From positions 18,722,001 to 18,786,000 of the forward strand of contig OU612068.1 in NCBI GenBank assembly GCA_914767715.1: a DNA stretch of 64,000 nucleotides, given 5' to 3'. The DNA is from Membranipora membranacea. Lineage: Eukaryota > Bryozoa > Gymnolaemata > Cheilostomatida > Membraniporidae. Positions 39,401-50,500 of the stretch are shown piece by piece. Position numbers and translations under genes: made by a program. Under the pieces are notes generated by a model. It had not been told where the DNA came from and ran no database searches. It was given only the letters and a program-made list of their open reading frames with translations. Within the stretch, counting starts at the first letter, position 1, and the number at the start of each line of letters is the position of its first letter.

Positions 39401-42400
39401 GATTCGAAGATCTAACAGGGTTTTGAAAGGCTCACCTTCCCTAGTAAACTGTTGATCTGAAACAACAATGGATTTGCGAGAGCGTGTTCTGGAATCATTC
39501 AACTTGAAACATTGCTTCAAACCAAACGTCCACGCATCACATCAACATAGTTAAGGAATGGCTAGAGCAGAGCTTTTATGCGTGGAGTTGTATACAAGAG
39601 CTTTATATAAAGAAGCTGTTAAACATACTGTCAACAATAAATGAACTGTCAATGGCTGCGTGATCTAATGAATTTTTTCAAACACGTAGGAGGTGCAATT
39701 CACTAGTGTGCGAATAGACAACTCTTAATTACATATAAAATTAACAAGGTGATGTGTTTTGTTCTGACTGTACTTGCTCTTATTTTTGTTAAGCTTCCTT
39801 GCCTATGGAGATTAGTGTATTTAATCACAGTCAATGACAATGACTGACAAAACCAATCCCTGTACAAGATGTTTGAATATCAATATGATGTTTGAATATC
39901 AATTCATGTGTATATTCACCTTGTACAGAGGTCTTGGCTCAGTAATGAGGTCATCTTGTTGATCCAGTGTGCCCCACTTAAATGCATGTTCAGCCTCTTT
40001 CCTCTTCCACAGCTCAATGTATATTGTCGACCAAATAACATTCAGTAAAGCGAAAACTACGAAAGTAATGTCATCAAGCTCCTGCAAAGAAATAGCGCAG
40101 CGTCAAAGTCAAACAGCAATTTTTTTTACTTCTATGCCAAGCTCGAACAAAGTGGGAAAACCCCTAATGAAACATGTAACCCACAACACAAATATTGTGA
40201 GCAGCATCCAAGCACTATATTTGTTTTGCAAGGTTAGAGGCATCGATGTAATAATTGATTCAGATTCTGGAACTGATTTAATTTACCATTGTTACTGAGT
40301 TTTGAGTTGAATCTAAAAAAATACATCTCTGGTTAAGGGTATATGTGGTTGTGTTTTTGTTGTCCTCTCAACACTATGAGTGCTCTCATACCTGGCTTCT
40401 GCCGGAGTTCAGCCATATGAGCACACCAAGCAATGCAGGGATAGTCAACGCCATTGTATAATGGCCAAGAAATGCGAAGTACATTCCAATATGAACTCCG
40501 AAATAGTCTTTGATTGCATCTAAAAAATGAGAGCAATTGTTTATAACATAACTCATATGCATAACATAGTAACAATTCTTTATTATCTAATATTAGCTAT
40601 ATAGGGCCCCAAGGCTGCTGAAATTGGTAGTTGAATTATTTGGAGTTACCTTTCCATGGGAGTGAGTTACCTTTTTATCTATTTTCGATACACACGGGAC
40701 CAAACGGACAGGTGACACACATTCATATTTTGAAGCTGTCTTGTTTCCATTCATAACTCAGCATAAAACTTCATAGCTTCTCGTCAAATATCATAATATA
40801 TATATTGTCACTGATTGGCAATAGAATTGTGCTCATTCCTTGATACAATACTAGTGATGAACTTTCATTTACATGAGTATTTGCATTCCATGAGGATATT
40901 GACCAAGTGAATTGCATAAAAATGCAATCTAATTGGCAGCTTCTCAGAAGTATGCTTAGCGTATAAACATAAAACCTGACTAGACTGCTGGGCAAATACA
41001 CCCTCAACTGCAGATGTATAGGCAATGATTATTGATTAAAGGGAGCTGAGATATTTTATTGATGATAATTAAGGTTGTTATGTTATTGGATTTAACCACC
41101 TGCTTTGCATTACAATACTGTAGCTCTAATCATCATGGATATCTGCTAGGTATATCAATACAATCCAAGGTCACATATTTGGTCTATGGCCGCTCTCTGC
41201 GGAGTTCCAAACAATTAAGACTCACAACTGTTAAGACTCACAACTGCACACACCTACATGCACTACTCGATTGCGGAGGTTGGCTGGGTTAATAAGCCAG
41301 AACTTGGACACTCGGTCAATCCCTATCGTGAAAATCATGAATCACAATATGCAATGAAGGATTTTCGGTAACTTGTTTATAACGAGTGCTGACATGATCA
41401 CAACATGTGCGGGGGAAAGTACACTTATTTCTACAAATTTTGTAGATACCGGCACATCTGTATTGACGGTCAACTTTAACTGAGTCTCATTTCACAGAAC
41501 ATCATGTGGAGTGACATTTTTGCAAATAATCTCACCAAGAGGTTGTCTAGCTGTGAAGTCAAAAACCCAGCTCCTTCTTAGCTGGTCTAAATCTTTACTG
41601 CAGTGAAGAGGAAACATCTGTTTGATTAGTTTAGTTGTAACCATCCGAGGTACTAAAATCAAACAGAAGGTCATTTGAATTCCATGACCGATAATATCCT
41701 TGTCCATACCATAGAAGAAGTTTCAAATCTAACACAATACCATTTTGATTATTGTCGGTAGTGATAGTTTTCGGTCACCAAAACTTTAACATAAAGACAA
41801 GAGCGCCAGCGATAACAGGAATCTTACCGATGGCCTGTCCTTCAACCATGACGTAGCCGTCGACTTTCTGAGTGTGTGTAATTCTAATGTTGTTGAGTAG
41901 ATGCAGAGTTATCTGCTGTCTCTCCTGAGTGGTGAAGAACTCCGCAGAGCAGTCTATATTCTCATACATCACGGCATCCTCCATAAAAAAGTCTCTCAGC
42001 TGCCCTCCATGCTCCTGCTTCAATCGCTTTTTAAGAAAAATCTCCTCCGCTCCTTTCAACAACCTATAGATATTAGGAACAAAGTTGAGAGATCTGTTTC
42101 AGATTATGCGGATATCTGATAGTTGCAAAAACAAGCCTTAGATTTGTAGATGAACGCCAATCGTCTCACTAAACTCAATCAAACCCTATATTAACTTCAT
42201 GCGCATTTTCTCATTTCCAAAAAAACTTTCCCATCCATCAATTACAAAAAAGAAGTATTTCAAATGGTTTAAATCTTCCGTTTTATCACGGTACCAATAG
42301 TCATTTTATATGGGATATTAGAGAGTGGTCGCCAGTATGATGCTTCTAGCAGATTGTATTGTTTATACTTTGTGTGGTTGTATCATTGAATTAGGAATTC

Positions 42401-43355
42401 TTGACCGGTTCACAGTCTTTTTCTATGCAATCAATAAAGTAATGACCAGTACTTACCCTTGGTAGTTACAAGAACATAAGATATTTGTGAGTCCAGTGGC
42501 ATTGTGTTTGCATGTACTCAGCTCAATTCCACATTTTGATTTATCGATAACATTGGTCAGCCATTCGATGGTGTATTGCTTGGCATTCCTTGGGAATTGA
42601 ATGACGATATCACAGTCGCTAGGTGTACAGGAGTCAAGCCAGCCTCTCAGCTTGGTTAGGTTTTTCCCTGCGGATTCTATTTGTTTCCCAAAGCTCATTG
42701 TTTCTCTCGAATCTGGAAGAACGACATACAAACTTCTTATTGTCATTCACTGTCAGTACAATCAGTTCAAGTGCTTGACAACAAGATTCTGTTTTTTAAG
42801 AAGAGCAGACACACTGCTACTGCTAGGTTCCAAGTGGAAAAATCCCTAATAGAGACGACTGCTAGAACAAGTTTGTTCCCTATGTGGTGATGGAGGGATA
42901 TTGCATAAGTTGGGTATCTGGTGCGGCGCCTCGATACCGGACTTTTGCAATATCCTTCCGACTCCACATAGGGAACATATGTGTTCTAGACGACTGCTGA
43001 TGTTACACCAACGTCCTTCTCCTACCCCTACACATGGCACAGTTGATCATGGACCTGGGATTGACCTGGACAAGGAGCCATTAATATCTCATTCAGACAT
43101 TGATTGATGATTGATAATATATATATATTTAATATATGAGATGGGACTTTTCTAAAGCTCATCCCAGTGAGTAAGAGCAGGAGTCACATGTTCATGTCAG
43201 GTTTAGTCAGCTCCCTCCAGTAGAGAGCTGAGAATTGAATGGGGGACACACACACCAATGGACTCAGTTCATTGCACACATAACACACACCAATCTTTAG
43301 GCTACTAACTAGCTAGGCCTATAGTTTCCTCACCTTTTCCTGTTGTTGTAGCCAT
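30412..43355 (-). CDS. ANO8: Anoctamin-8 (TMEM16H)
   Basis: Member of the TMEM16 family; ANO8 is reported to tether ER and plasma membrane. Coding exons: 43334-43355, 42457-42712, 41828-42063, 41536-41652, 40392-40519, 39920-40081, 38229-38517, 37874-37929, 37474-37548, 37074-37188, 36230-36582, 35820-36017, 35104-35235, 32566-32676, 30975-31049, 30412-30621; 844 residues with every phase matching. Family blocks: EFFTTQERQQI, IKQMFPLH, DYFGVHIGMYFAFLGHYT, FALLNVIWSTIYIELWKRK, KWGTLD, IAVWLNDKENYRNEEEYKN, NSFLSLFYTAFYI, SLTQAE, NNVVEIRSDAFKICMSFQRP, MAKLEFSRREALR. ANO8 rather than ANO10 is shown by the acidic 118-residue insert (exon 11) and by ITRAE/LTQAE-type context before YEGTFEDYLEM. The C-terminal tail is far shorter than in vertebrates. 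An additional tail exon between 31050 and 32565 cannot be excluded. The tiny first exon (MATTTGK) is inferred. Confidence 0.93.
31105..31131. repeat. (GA)n microsatellite
   Basis: Uninterrupted run of about 13 GA units in the ANO8 intron upstream (in gene sense) of the exon at 30975-31049, beginning about 55 bp from that exon; on the coding strand it is a (TC)n tract. Confidence 0.95.
31709..31910. mobile_element. Two adjacent hairpin elements (GGGGGTCT and ATCAAGTTTGATC families)
   Basis: ATCAGGGGGTCTCTCA at 31708 pairs with TTGAAAGACCCCCTGAT near 31766, forming one hairpin. Directly beside it, TAGACCAAGTTTGGTCCATT at 31791 pairs with the right end AATTGGATTAAACTTGATCT and GGTCTA ending at 31910. 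The second belongs with 5794-5880 and 38056-38143. Confidence 0.6.
33717..34515. repeat. Nested tandem array: 404-bp unit x ~2, each with a 148-bp repeat x ~2
   Basis: CCTGTAGCTATGGTCTCTCA recurs at 33717 and 34121 (period 404). Within each unit, AACTTGCTATGATGGATAAA recurs with period 148 at 33804, 33952, 34208 and 34356. Copies differ by only a few bases, so the expansion is recent (or is an assembly error). The array is in the ANO8 intron between the exons at 35104-35235 and 32566-32676. The open frame inside it is an artefact. Confidence 0.95.
36891..37064. mobile_element. pogo/Tigger-like MITE, 174 bp
   Basis: Ends CAGTGTAAGCTGGTTAATTC and the mirror GAATTAAGTGAACCGCACTG, flanked on both sides by TA (36889-36890 and 37065-37066). 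CAGT ends with a TTAATTCG-type motif and a TA target are typical of the pogo/Tigger group. It is non-coding. Its right edge lies 9 bp inside the ANO8 intron from the donor of exon 37074-37188. Confidence 0.75.
38056..38143. mobile_element. Hairpin element of the ATCAAGTTTGATC family
   Basis: Inverted ends AGATCAAGTTTGATCAATTT and the mirror AAATGGATCAAACTTGATCT, with an inner hairpin CCCCACTCTAC..GTAGAGTGGGG. CAAAATAT and CAAAATAC flank it closely, compatible with an 8-bp target duplication. It lies in the ANO8 intron after exon 38229-38517. Confidence 0.75.
42853..42998. mobile_element. Short MITE, copy 2, with 11-bp flanking duplication
   Basis: Element 42864-42987 (124 bp): AGAACAAGTTTGTTCCCTAT at the left, mirror ending GTGTTCT at the right. 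AGACGACTGCT occurs exactly at 42853-42863 and again at 42988-42998. The interior matches the copy at 80-205. It lies in the first ANO8 intron. Confidence 0.88.
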
Positions 43356-44515
43356 CACACTCACAGACTTTCCCTCTCTTATGTGGCAGTAGAGTAAGGT
43401 CACTTAATTGGTTTATGCGCAACCTTCAACCTCATCTTCTATTCTCCACTGATGCTGCCATCTAATGTTACCAAATGTAAGATTCACAGCAAGCAACTTT
43501 TTATAGAATTCCTTGATTTGAGGAAGGATTGACTCCAGCATGTGTACTACTTTAGCAGTTACCTGTCCCCTTATGCAGATGAATGACCTTGATTTCCATT
43601 AACCAATTGGAATTTGTTTACACATGTGATCATTGTTTTGATCACGTGGTCATTGCATAGCATGACTGGGTGAAGAAGAAACACGAAATTTCCCAGCTGA
43701 ATCATCAACAGTTTCAACTTACCACAAAACTAGACTGATATATCCTAGGATAGCATTTACAATTGTAAACTCATTACAGAAGGTAAGTTGGATTCAACTG
43801 CCATACACAGGTATGGTGTGTGTCTTCCCCATAGGCCTACAAGGCTAGCCACACACAAACTGTTAGGTAGAGAGAGGAGAGTGCACTAAACTGCACTTAC
43901 TAAGACTTACTTACAGTTACATACAGGCTAGACTAGAGCTGTCACTGCCAAACTGAAATCAATTTCTATGTTTGAGCAGGATGTTATGAAAGTTTTACTC
44001 TTTGCTCCCATAGTTGATTCACTTGTGTTTGCATGCTATTGTCTTAACATAGGCAAGACAAGTGATGTGTTTTCTAGAGGTTTTGTGGGTATTTTTCCTA
44101 GCTAGGCTAGGGTTGCCTTTCATGAGTCATCATGAGTTATTTGCCTATCCGTTTTTTTTATTGTCACAATCACATCTCCTCTTTCTTTGATAGGTTGGTT
44201 GATTTTGATTATGCCACAGTGCGATATCGATGTAGATAAGAGCTCTGGGTACATTATATGCCTTTAGGCTACTTTGCCCATGTACAGTATCAACCAATTT
44301 AATTGATACTGGATATTGGCAATGTTAAGGCATGTAATTCCTAAGGGCCCATGCCTTGGTAGTATGCAGCATGGGGGATTAATGGGAATATGACAGCAAT
44401 ATACGCAATCATTCTAACCAAGGAGTATTCCTGCTCCAAGACCAACCGTCCCTCAGGCAACTTTGACTTTTCACAAATCTTACAGTGGGTGTGTACTTTG
44501 TAGACAACAACCATC
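43356..44515. other. Divergent promoter region of ANO8 and the TAX1BP1-like gene
   Basis: About 1.16 kb between the two start codons. I see no canonical TATA box placement that can be tied to a start. A short palindrome CAGTATCAACCAATTTAATT / TTGATACTGG is at 44286-44313. Otherwise no feature. Confidence 0.6.
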
Positions 44516-47500
44516 ATGGCGGAGTTCAGAGACAAAGTCGACTTCAGAGCCATTTCTAAGACATACCCTACAGAAGCACATGTGGAATGTAATTACCTGC
44601 TGAAAGCATCACACAAGCCTTCTTCCTATGACTGGATCGGTCTATTCAAAGTCGGATGGTCCACCAACAAAGATGTGATATACTACAACTGGGTTCCATT
44701 TCCTAAAAACAAAGAGGAAGAAGAAGAGCACACCGGATCTGTGTTGTTTTCTTGTAAGTCAAACTCACCATATGATTATGTACGATGGACTGCAGTGAAT
44801 ATGGGCTGCCAAAAGCGCTTATGTTCAGGGTTGAGTTTTTCACTTTATTAGCACCTCATATTCGATTTGCAAGAAGAATTAATTTAATGCACAGAAGACT
44901 AGATGTGATGGTTTGAGATGCTCATCCACACATATAGATGGCTTCAGGCTGCTGGGGCTGGCCATGAGGAGGTTGTACAAGGGAGGCCTTGAGACCGCAA
45001 TTGACTAGCTAAAGACCTCTGTGTTTTGCAGTGGTATACGCACTACTGTCTGTTGTATCTCAGACAATGTTTTCCCTCAATAATAGCCTGTAGTTTCATA
45101 CGTTTGGTATTTCTTTTCAGCACAAAATCTGCCAAGGGACGATGGCGAATTCTATCAGTTTGTGTACTTCAATGATAGAAACAAAATGTGCGGAGCTAGT
45201 ACCCCATTCCAGTTCAAGACTCCTCGAAATGATGATCTTATAGAACAAGAGTTGGAAGATGAGGATTTCTTACACATCACAACGAACACCCTCATACTAG
45301 AGGAGAAGATCAGAAAGATAGAATTGGAGAAGGAAATGCTCAATCAGGTAGAGTAATCTACGTCTAAATAAGTTTGCTTCAAGTTCTAATTAGCCTTGTC
45401 ATGACAAGGCTTAGTTCTAATGGGAAACATTTTTGTGTCTCTACGCCAAATTATTCAACAGTAATAAAGACAGGGCAGGTATATCTACTCCGCACTGGTG
45501 ATAAAAAGATACAATACTGGTAGTTCCTCTTCCATTTTCAATGAAAAATTTGTCGACTAGAGAATGCAATGTTCAAATACAACTGGAAACACTTATTGAG
45601 TTCAGTGGTTGCAAAATGCAATGATAATTTGAAAGTACAAAATGCATATTAGTGCGATGTGTTGCCTTTGTCAGTTTCATTTTAATAATTTGTCTGTTTA
45701 TGGCTTGCGCCCCGAATAAGAGTTTTTTATCACTAGCACTTGGCCTTGTCTGATGCTGAAAACCTGCGTACAAGCTCACTTCTCAAGCCTAGTTGACAAT
45801 AATATTGATCTGTAATCTGCATCATGATAAACATAGTTGGCTCATGATATAAGTTGGTCAGCTGACCAAAGATATAATAGTGCAGTAACTCAGCATATTA
45901 TAGCAATGACTATAATCTTTGATAATAGGGCCTCGTTCTATTGCGTCATTCTATATTGATATTAGTGTAGTAATGATATACGTGTAAACTTGGGTTTTCC
46001 ATACTGGGAAATAGTCACACTGAATGCTGAATCACTGCATTGTGTAGTCTTTGACTATACAACTACAATCATTCCAAAGCCTGACCGAGTGACCGTGACC
46101 AGTTCACTGATTATCAGATGATGAAATGAAAACTACCCAACCCATTAGAGAATCATTGATGTTACGGCCACCCTAGCACATGTGACTTATTTCATCATGT
46201 TCAAAAAATTCACATCAGTTGAAACTTCTTGGATTTCCAAGCAGTAACTTTGATGCCTGACAACCTGTTTGAAATCTCATCATTCAAAATTTAGATGTCC
46301 CTTTTTGTTGCCCTCCGCTTTTTAACTTTTGTGAAGCTTCTAGATGAAAAATGGTCGTCTTTTTTTATCAACTTTTCATATTGATTGGGAAATAAGCTTC
46401 CAACAACAAGAGACAAGGGTGTGATGAGCAAGATTATAGAGCGCCTCTTATATTTAGATATGGGTGCATATTGATAATGACAGGTTTATACGCTGGTAGG
46501 ATGCCAGCAAAACCTTTACTTAGGTAACTGGTCGAGTTCGGAGAGATGAGAGTTCACCCTAGACTTGTCACACGGCTACTAAACAAAAAAAAGTAGCCGC
46601 GTAACAAGTCTAAGTTCATCCACGACTACAATGATGATCTTTTATTTACAAACCATGAATATTGTATTATTTTTTCTTCATACAGACTTGTCAAGGTGTG
46701 AGCGATGAAAAAGATGCCATTAGTGACAGACTCCAACAAGCTCAGACCAGAATCGAGCGACTTCAACTAGACACAGAAACACTCCAACTTCAAGTAGAGG
46801 TACAAATTTACCACCGTGGTTGATAGAATGAAAAACAACTATTAGAGAGCTCATTGGTTGAAACTTTTTTTAATAACAATGAAAGGAAGTTTGAAAGGTG
46901 ATTTACGATCTTCCATGTCTTTTTTGGCTCCATAAATGTAAATATGGGTGTCTATTGATTGGTAAAAAAAAGTATGTCATCTAACACCACATTCAACAGC
47001 ACATTTAATGATCTAAATTTGTTCATCCTTTTTCATCACAGAAAACTGAGCAGAATATGAAGGATTTGATAGCCGAACACTCGCTACAGCTGTCTGAGAA
47101 TAGCTGTCAGTCTGAGGAGAGGCAACAGGTATGTCAGCCTCTTATTCCACTCTGAAACAGGAATTTTTTTTTTCTCTGAATAGGTCATGCGCCTTTTGTT
47201 TCTAGTATATACAGTGTTGAGGTTTTTACTTTGTGTAAGGAGAAGTTTCCATCCTTAGCATGCAAATTTGAAATAATTATGTCAGCTTATATACTGGAGT
47301 CACAAAATCATGAGTAATGGACAACTGATGTGAAACCTAAAAGTGACCATGATTGTAATCTCTTAGCTCTATTCATAGCAACAGATAATGGTAGCTGGAC
47401 TTTGGACTGTAAGCAGTCATTTAAATGTGTCTATGCCAGAACCTGAGCGCAAAGCATTTGTAACAAGATAAATAAATGTTTAGCCAAAATTTTGGAATTC

Positions 47501-50500
47501 TATTCACATGGAGATATAAATATTGATTGAAACTGATGGACTTTATCGAGTTAACCTAATAACTTTGTAATATTGACATTTATTAGGTGATCGCAAAGTT
47601 AGAAGCAGAGATCGAGACTCTGAGAGAGGATCTCCAGGCGAAAGAGGCAGAGTGTGTGGAGAGGAAGAATGAGGTGGATCAATGTGTCGGACAGGTGGAG
47701 GCTCTAAAGACAGAGCTAGCCCTCATCAAAAATCACTGCACTACTGCTGAAGATGGGAAACAACAAGCAGTGAATGAGGTGGGAAATTTAAACCTCATCA
47801 GTGTCCCATAGATCTATTCAGACATGAAATCTAAAATTAAATTTCAAATTGTAACTTCCCTAACTATTCAAGCAAGGCGCACTCCTTCCCCGATTAAAGT
47901 AATTGTTTGAAACATTGAAGCTTATTATCTGCTGTGAGTTCATGATATTGGCTCATAAATTGTTCTGCTCAGGGATAAAAATTTCCCCCTTATCATCGCT
48001 TGAATGGTCTTGTATGGGTCTCTTCGAGCAACATCCATGACACTCTGCTACAGTTTAAACTCTATCATGCTAGTTTTCCTGGTTGCCGCTACATAGATTT
48101 GCCCAATTATAGCAGGGCATATGGGTTTTTAAATAATGCCATCATTCAAGACAACTTCACTTTCTAATTTCATGAAATGTAATCTCTTTTTAATATTCCA
48201 ATAGTTGGAACAGATGAGAAACAAAATGAACGAGGACACAACTGAAAGAGAGAGACTAGAAACGCTTCAGGCCCAGTTAAACTCAGCACAGGAGACTATA
48301 GAAAGCTTAGAGAAGCACATCAGTCAACAGAAGGTGAATCATCAATATATAAAACATCTCTGGCGAGTGTGCACTGCTTTCTTTGTTTGCTAATAACCCA
48401 AAACAGATAAACAGATGGAAATTTTGTTCTATAGAATTAATTGATACCGAAGTGATAATTCTTGGTTTTAACAAAGAAGCTGGATAGTGCTAGTAGTTCA
48501 TTATGCTTAGCTCCATGATAATGAGTACAAAGTAGAATTGCAAAAAAGCTACTGAATTTTGTGGACAGGATATGACTTGCTTTGCTGACAGTGGCGGGAT
48601 CTAGTCCGATCCCTCATAATGCTTCCATGTTATAGTCAACTTCTCCCAATGGGTTTGGTGTTTGTGAATTTGACAAACATGTACAATATTGTTATGTAAT
48701 CGTTCCCTAGAATGTTATCGAAGCAGCCACTGCTAAACAGTTAGTTGAGGAGGCAAACAGAGCCACTATGACTGAGACTCTGGAGGACTTCTCAGCTAGA
48801 ATAGAGAAGGTCAGCACAGAGAACCACGATGTTAAAAACAAGCTTCAGAAAGAGACTGAGAGATATCAGTCAGAGGTTAAAGACTGGAAACAGACCGTAG
48901 AAGACCTATCGATGGTATGTTATTATCCACACTGATCATGTGATATACTATTGCATGTATATCTCTGATCGATAGAGATTGAATTTATTCATTTAGTAAG
49001 AGTACCATCACAAGGAATCTGATGTGACGACCCGTGTTCAATTTTACTAATTAGGGGTGGGTACATGTAAGGTACTCATTTAATCAAACTAAATTGACTC
49101 TAACGATCAGAGAAACACATATTAATAGTGTAGTCTCGATGTCAGTGTGGTTATTATCAGCAATAAAATTGCGAGTTGCTGCTCGACATTTCCCTTCTCC
49201 CTTGATAATATATGTTTATGGACTGTGTAGAAAAGCCTGTCAAGTGCTTCACTGAAGGCAATTGAATCCCATATGAACCAGTTCCATAGGATGTGTTATA
49301 GCAACGAACTCTCAAGAGAGGGAGTCAATTGGTTATAGACAACTACTTTTCCTTTGATGTCAGCTGCATATGATGGGAAACCCGTGATAATAAATTTACC
49401 ATGACATATGGAAAGGAGAAAGGATCAATTTTCTAACTGAACAAACACATTCTATGTACGCTCAAACAATTGGTAAATCTGTGCTGTAAAACAAAGATTA
49501 AAAGAATTATTTGCAGGTAGAAAGGAAACCGTTCTGGAATTTCCAAACAATCAATATTTTAATGTTTTAGGAAAAGAATAGCCTCGTTTCCACTATTGCC
49601 AAGTTGGACAGAGAGCTACAAGTTGCGAAAGACAAGATAGAAAACACAGATGCTTTCGATGCTCAGGAGGACCGGTACGTCGCTCTCCAGACAGCTTATG
49701 GTATACTGAAGGATGAACTGGCTAGAACCGACACTGATCTACAGAAACTCAAAAGAAAAGAGGTTAGTAGATAAATAGTCTTGTGAGTGGGTTTTGTGCT
49801 AAAAGTATATCCTTATTACATTCCAGCCCACTCCACAGTCTCAGTTGATTGGAGCAATCTATATACTATCATGCTGCTGATATTTTCAACACCCTTCATG
49901 GCAGCAAGCTTGACATAAACTGGGAAGAAAACTAGACTAAACAACTCTGTCCTAGTACATCTGTTATTTTCTTTTTTTGCTTATAATGCTTGATGATTTC
50001 AGTGGTCTTCAGCTAATACAGTAGGAATTTTCCACATTTAACTTTCTCCATTCGTTTCACCTTTATAATGGAAGTGACCAGTTTTTTGTCAAGGTCGGTT
50101 AAACGATGAAAGCTGAAAATTTTCTACCCCAATTTTTGTTTCTAGACACGATTCCGTCAGTCGGATAGACAAATCGCAGAATTACAGGCAAAGTTGAAAC
50201 TGGGAGAGGAGGAATGGAAAAAGGCTGTGAAACAAAAAATGGAGGTTGAGAGAAAATTGCAGAGGTCAACCAGCAGAAGTAAGCATTCCATCATGATATC
50301 AAAGTTCATCAAAAGTCAAGAAAATTGACCTTATGGGTACAAGCATCAAATCAAAACCACAATCAGAAAGCATGAGCCTCAAGTCTGAGCATAAATAACA
50401 CATTGACTGACCAAATTCTGCATTCTGCATGGTTATTCTCCTTTATCATTGATATCACCATGTAGAATGTTTTCTCTCTCTCATCTTATAGCATCTCTAT

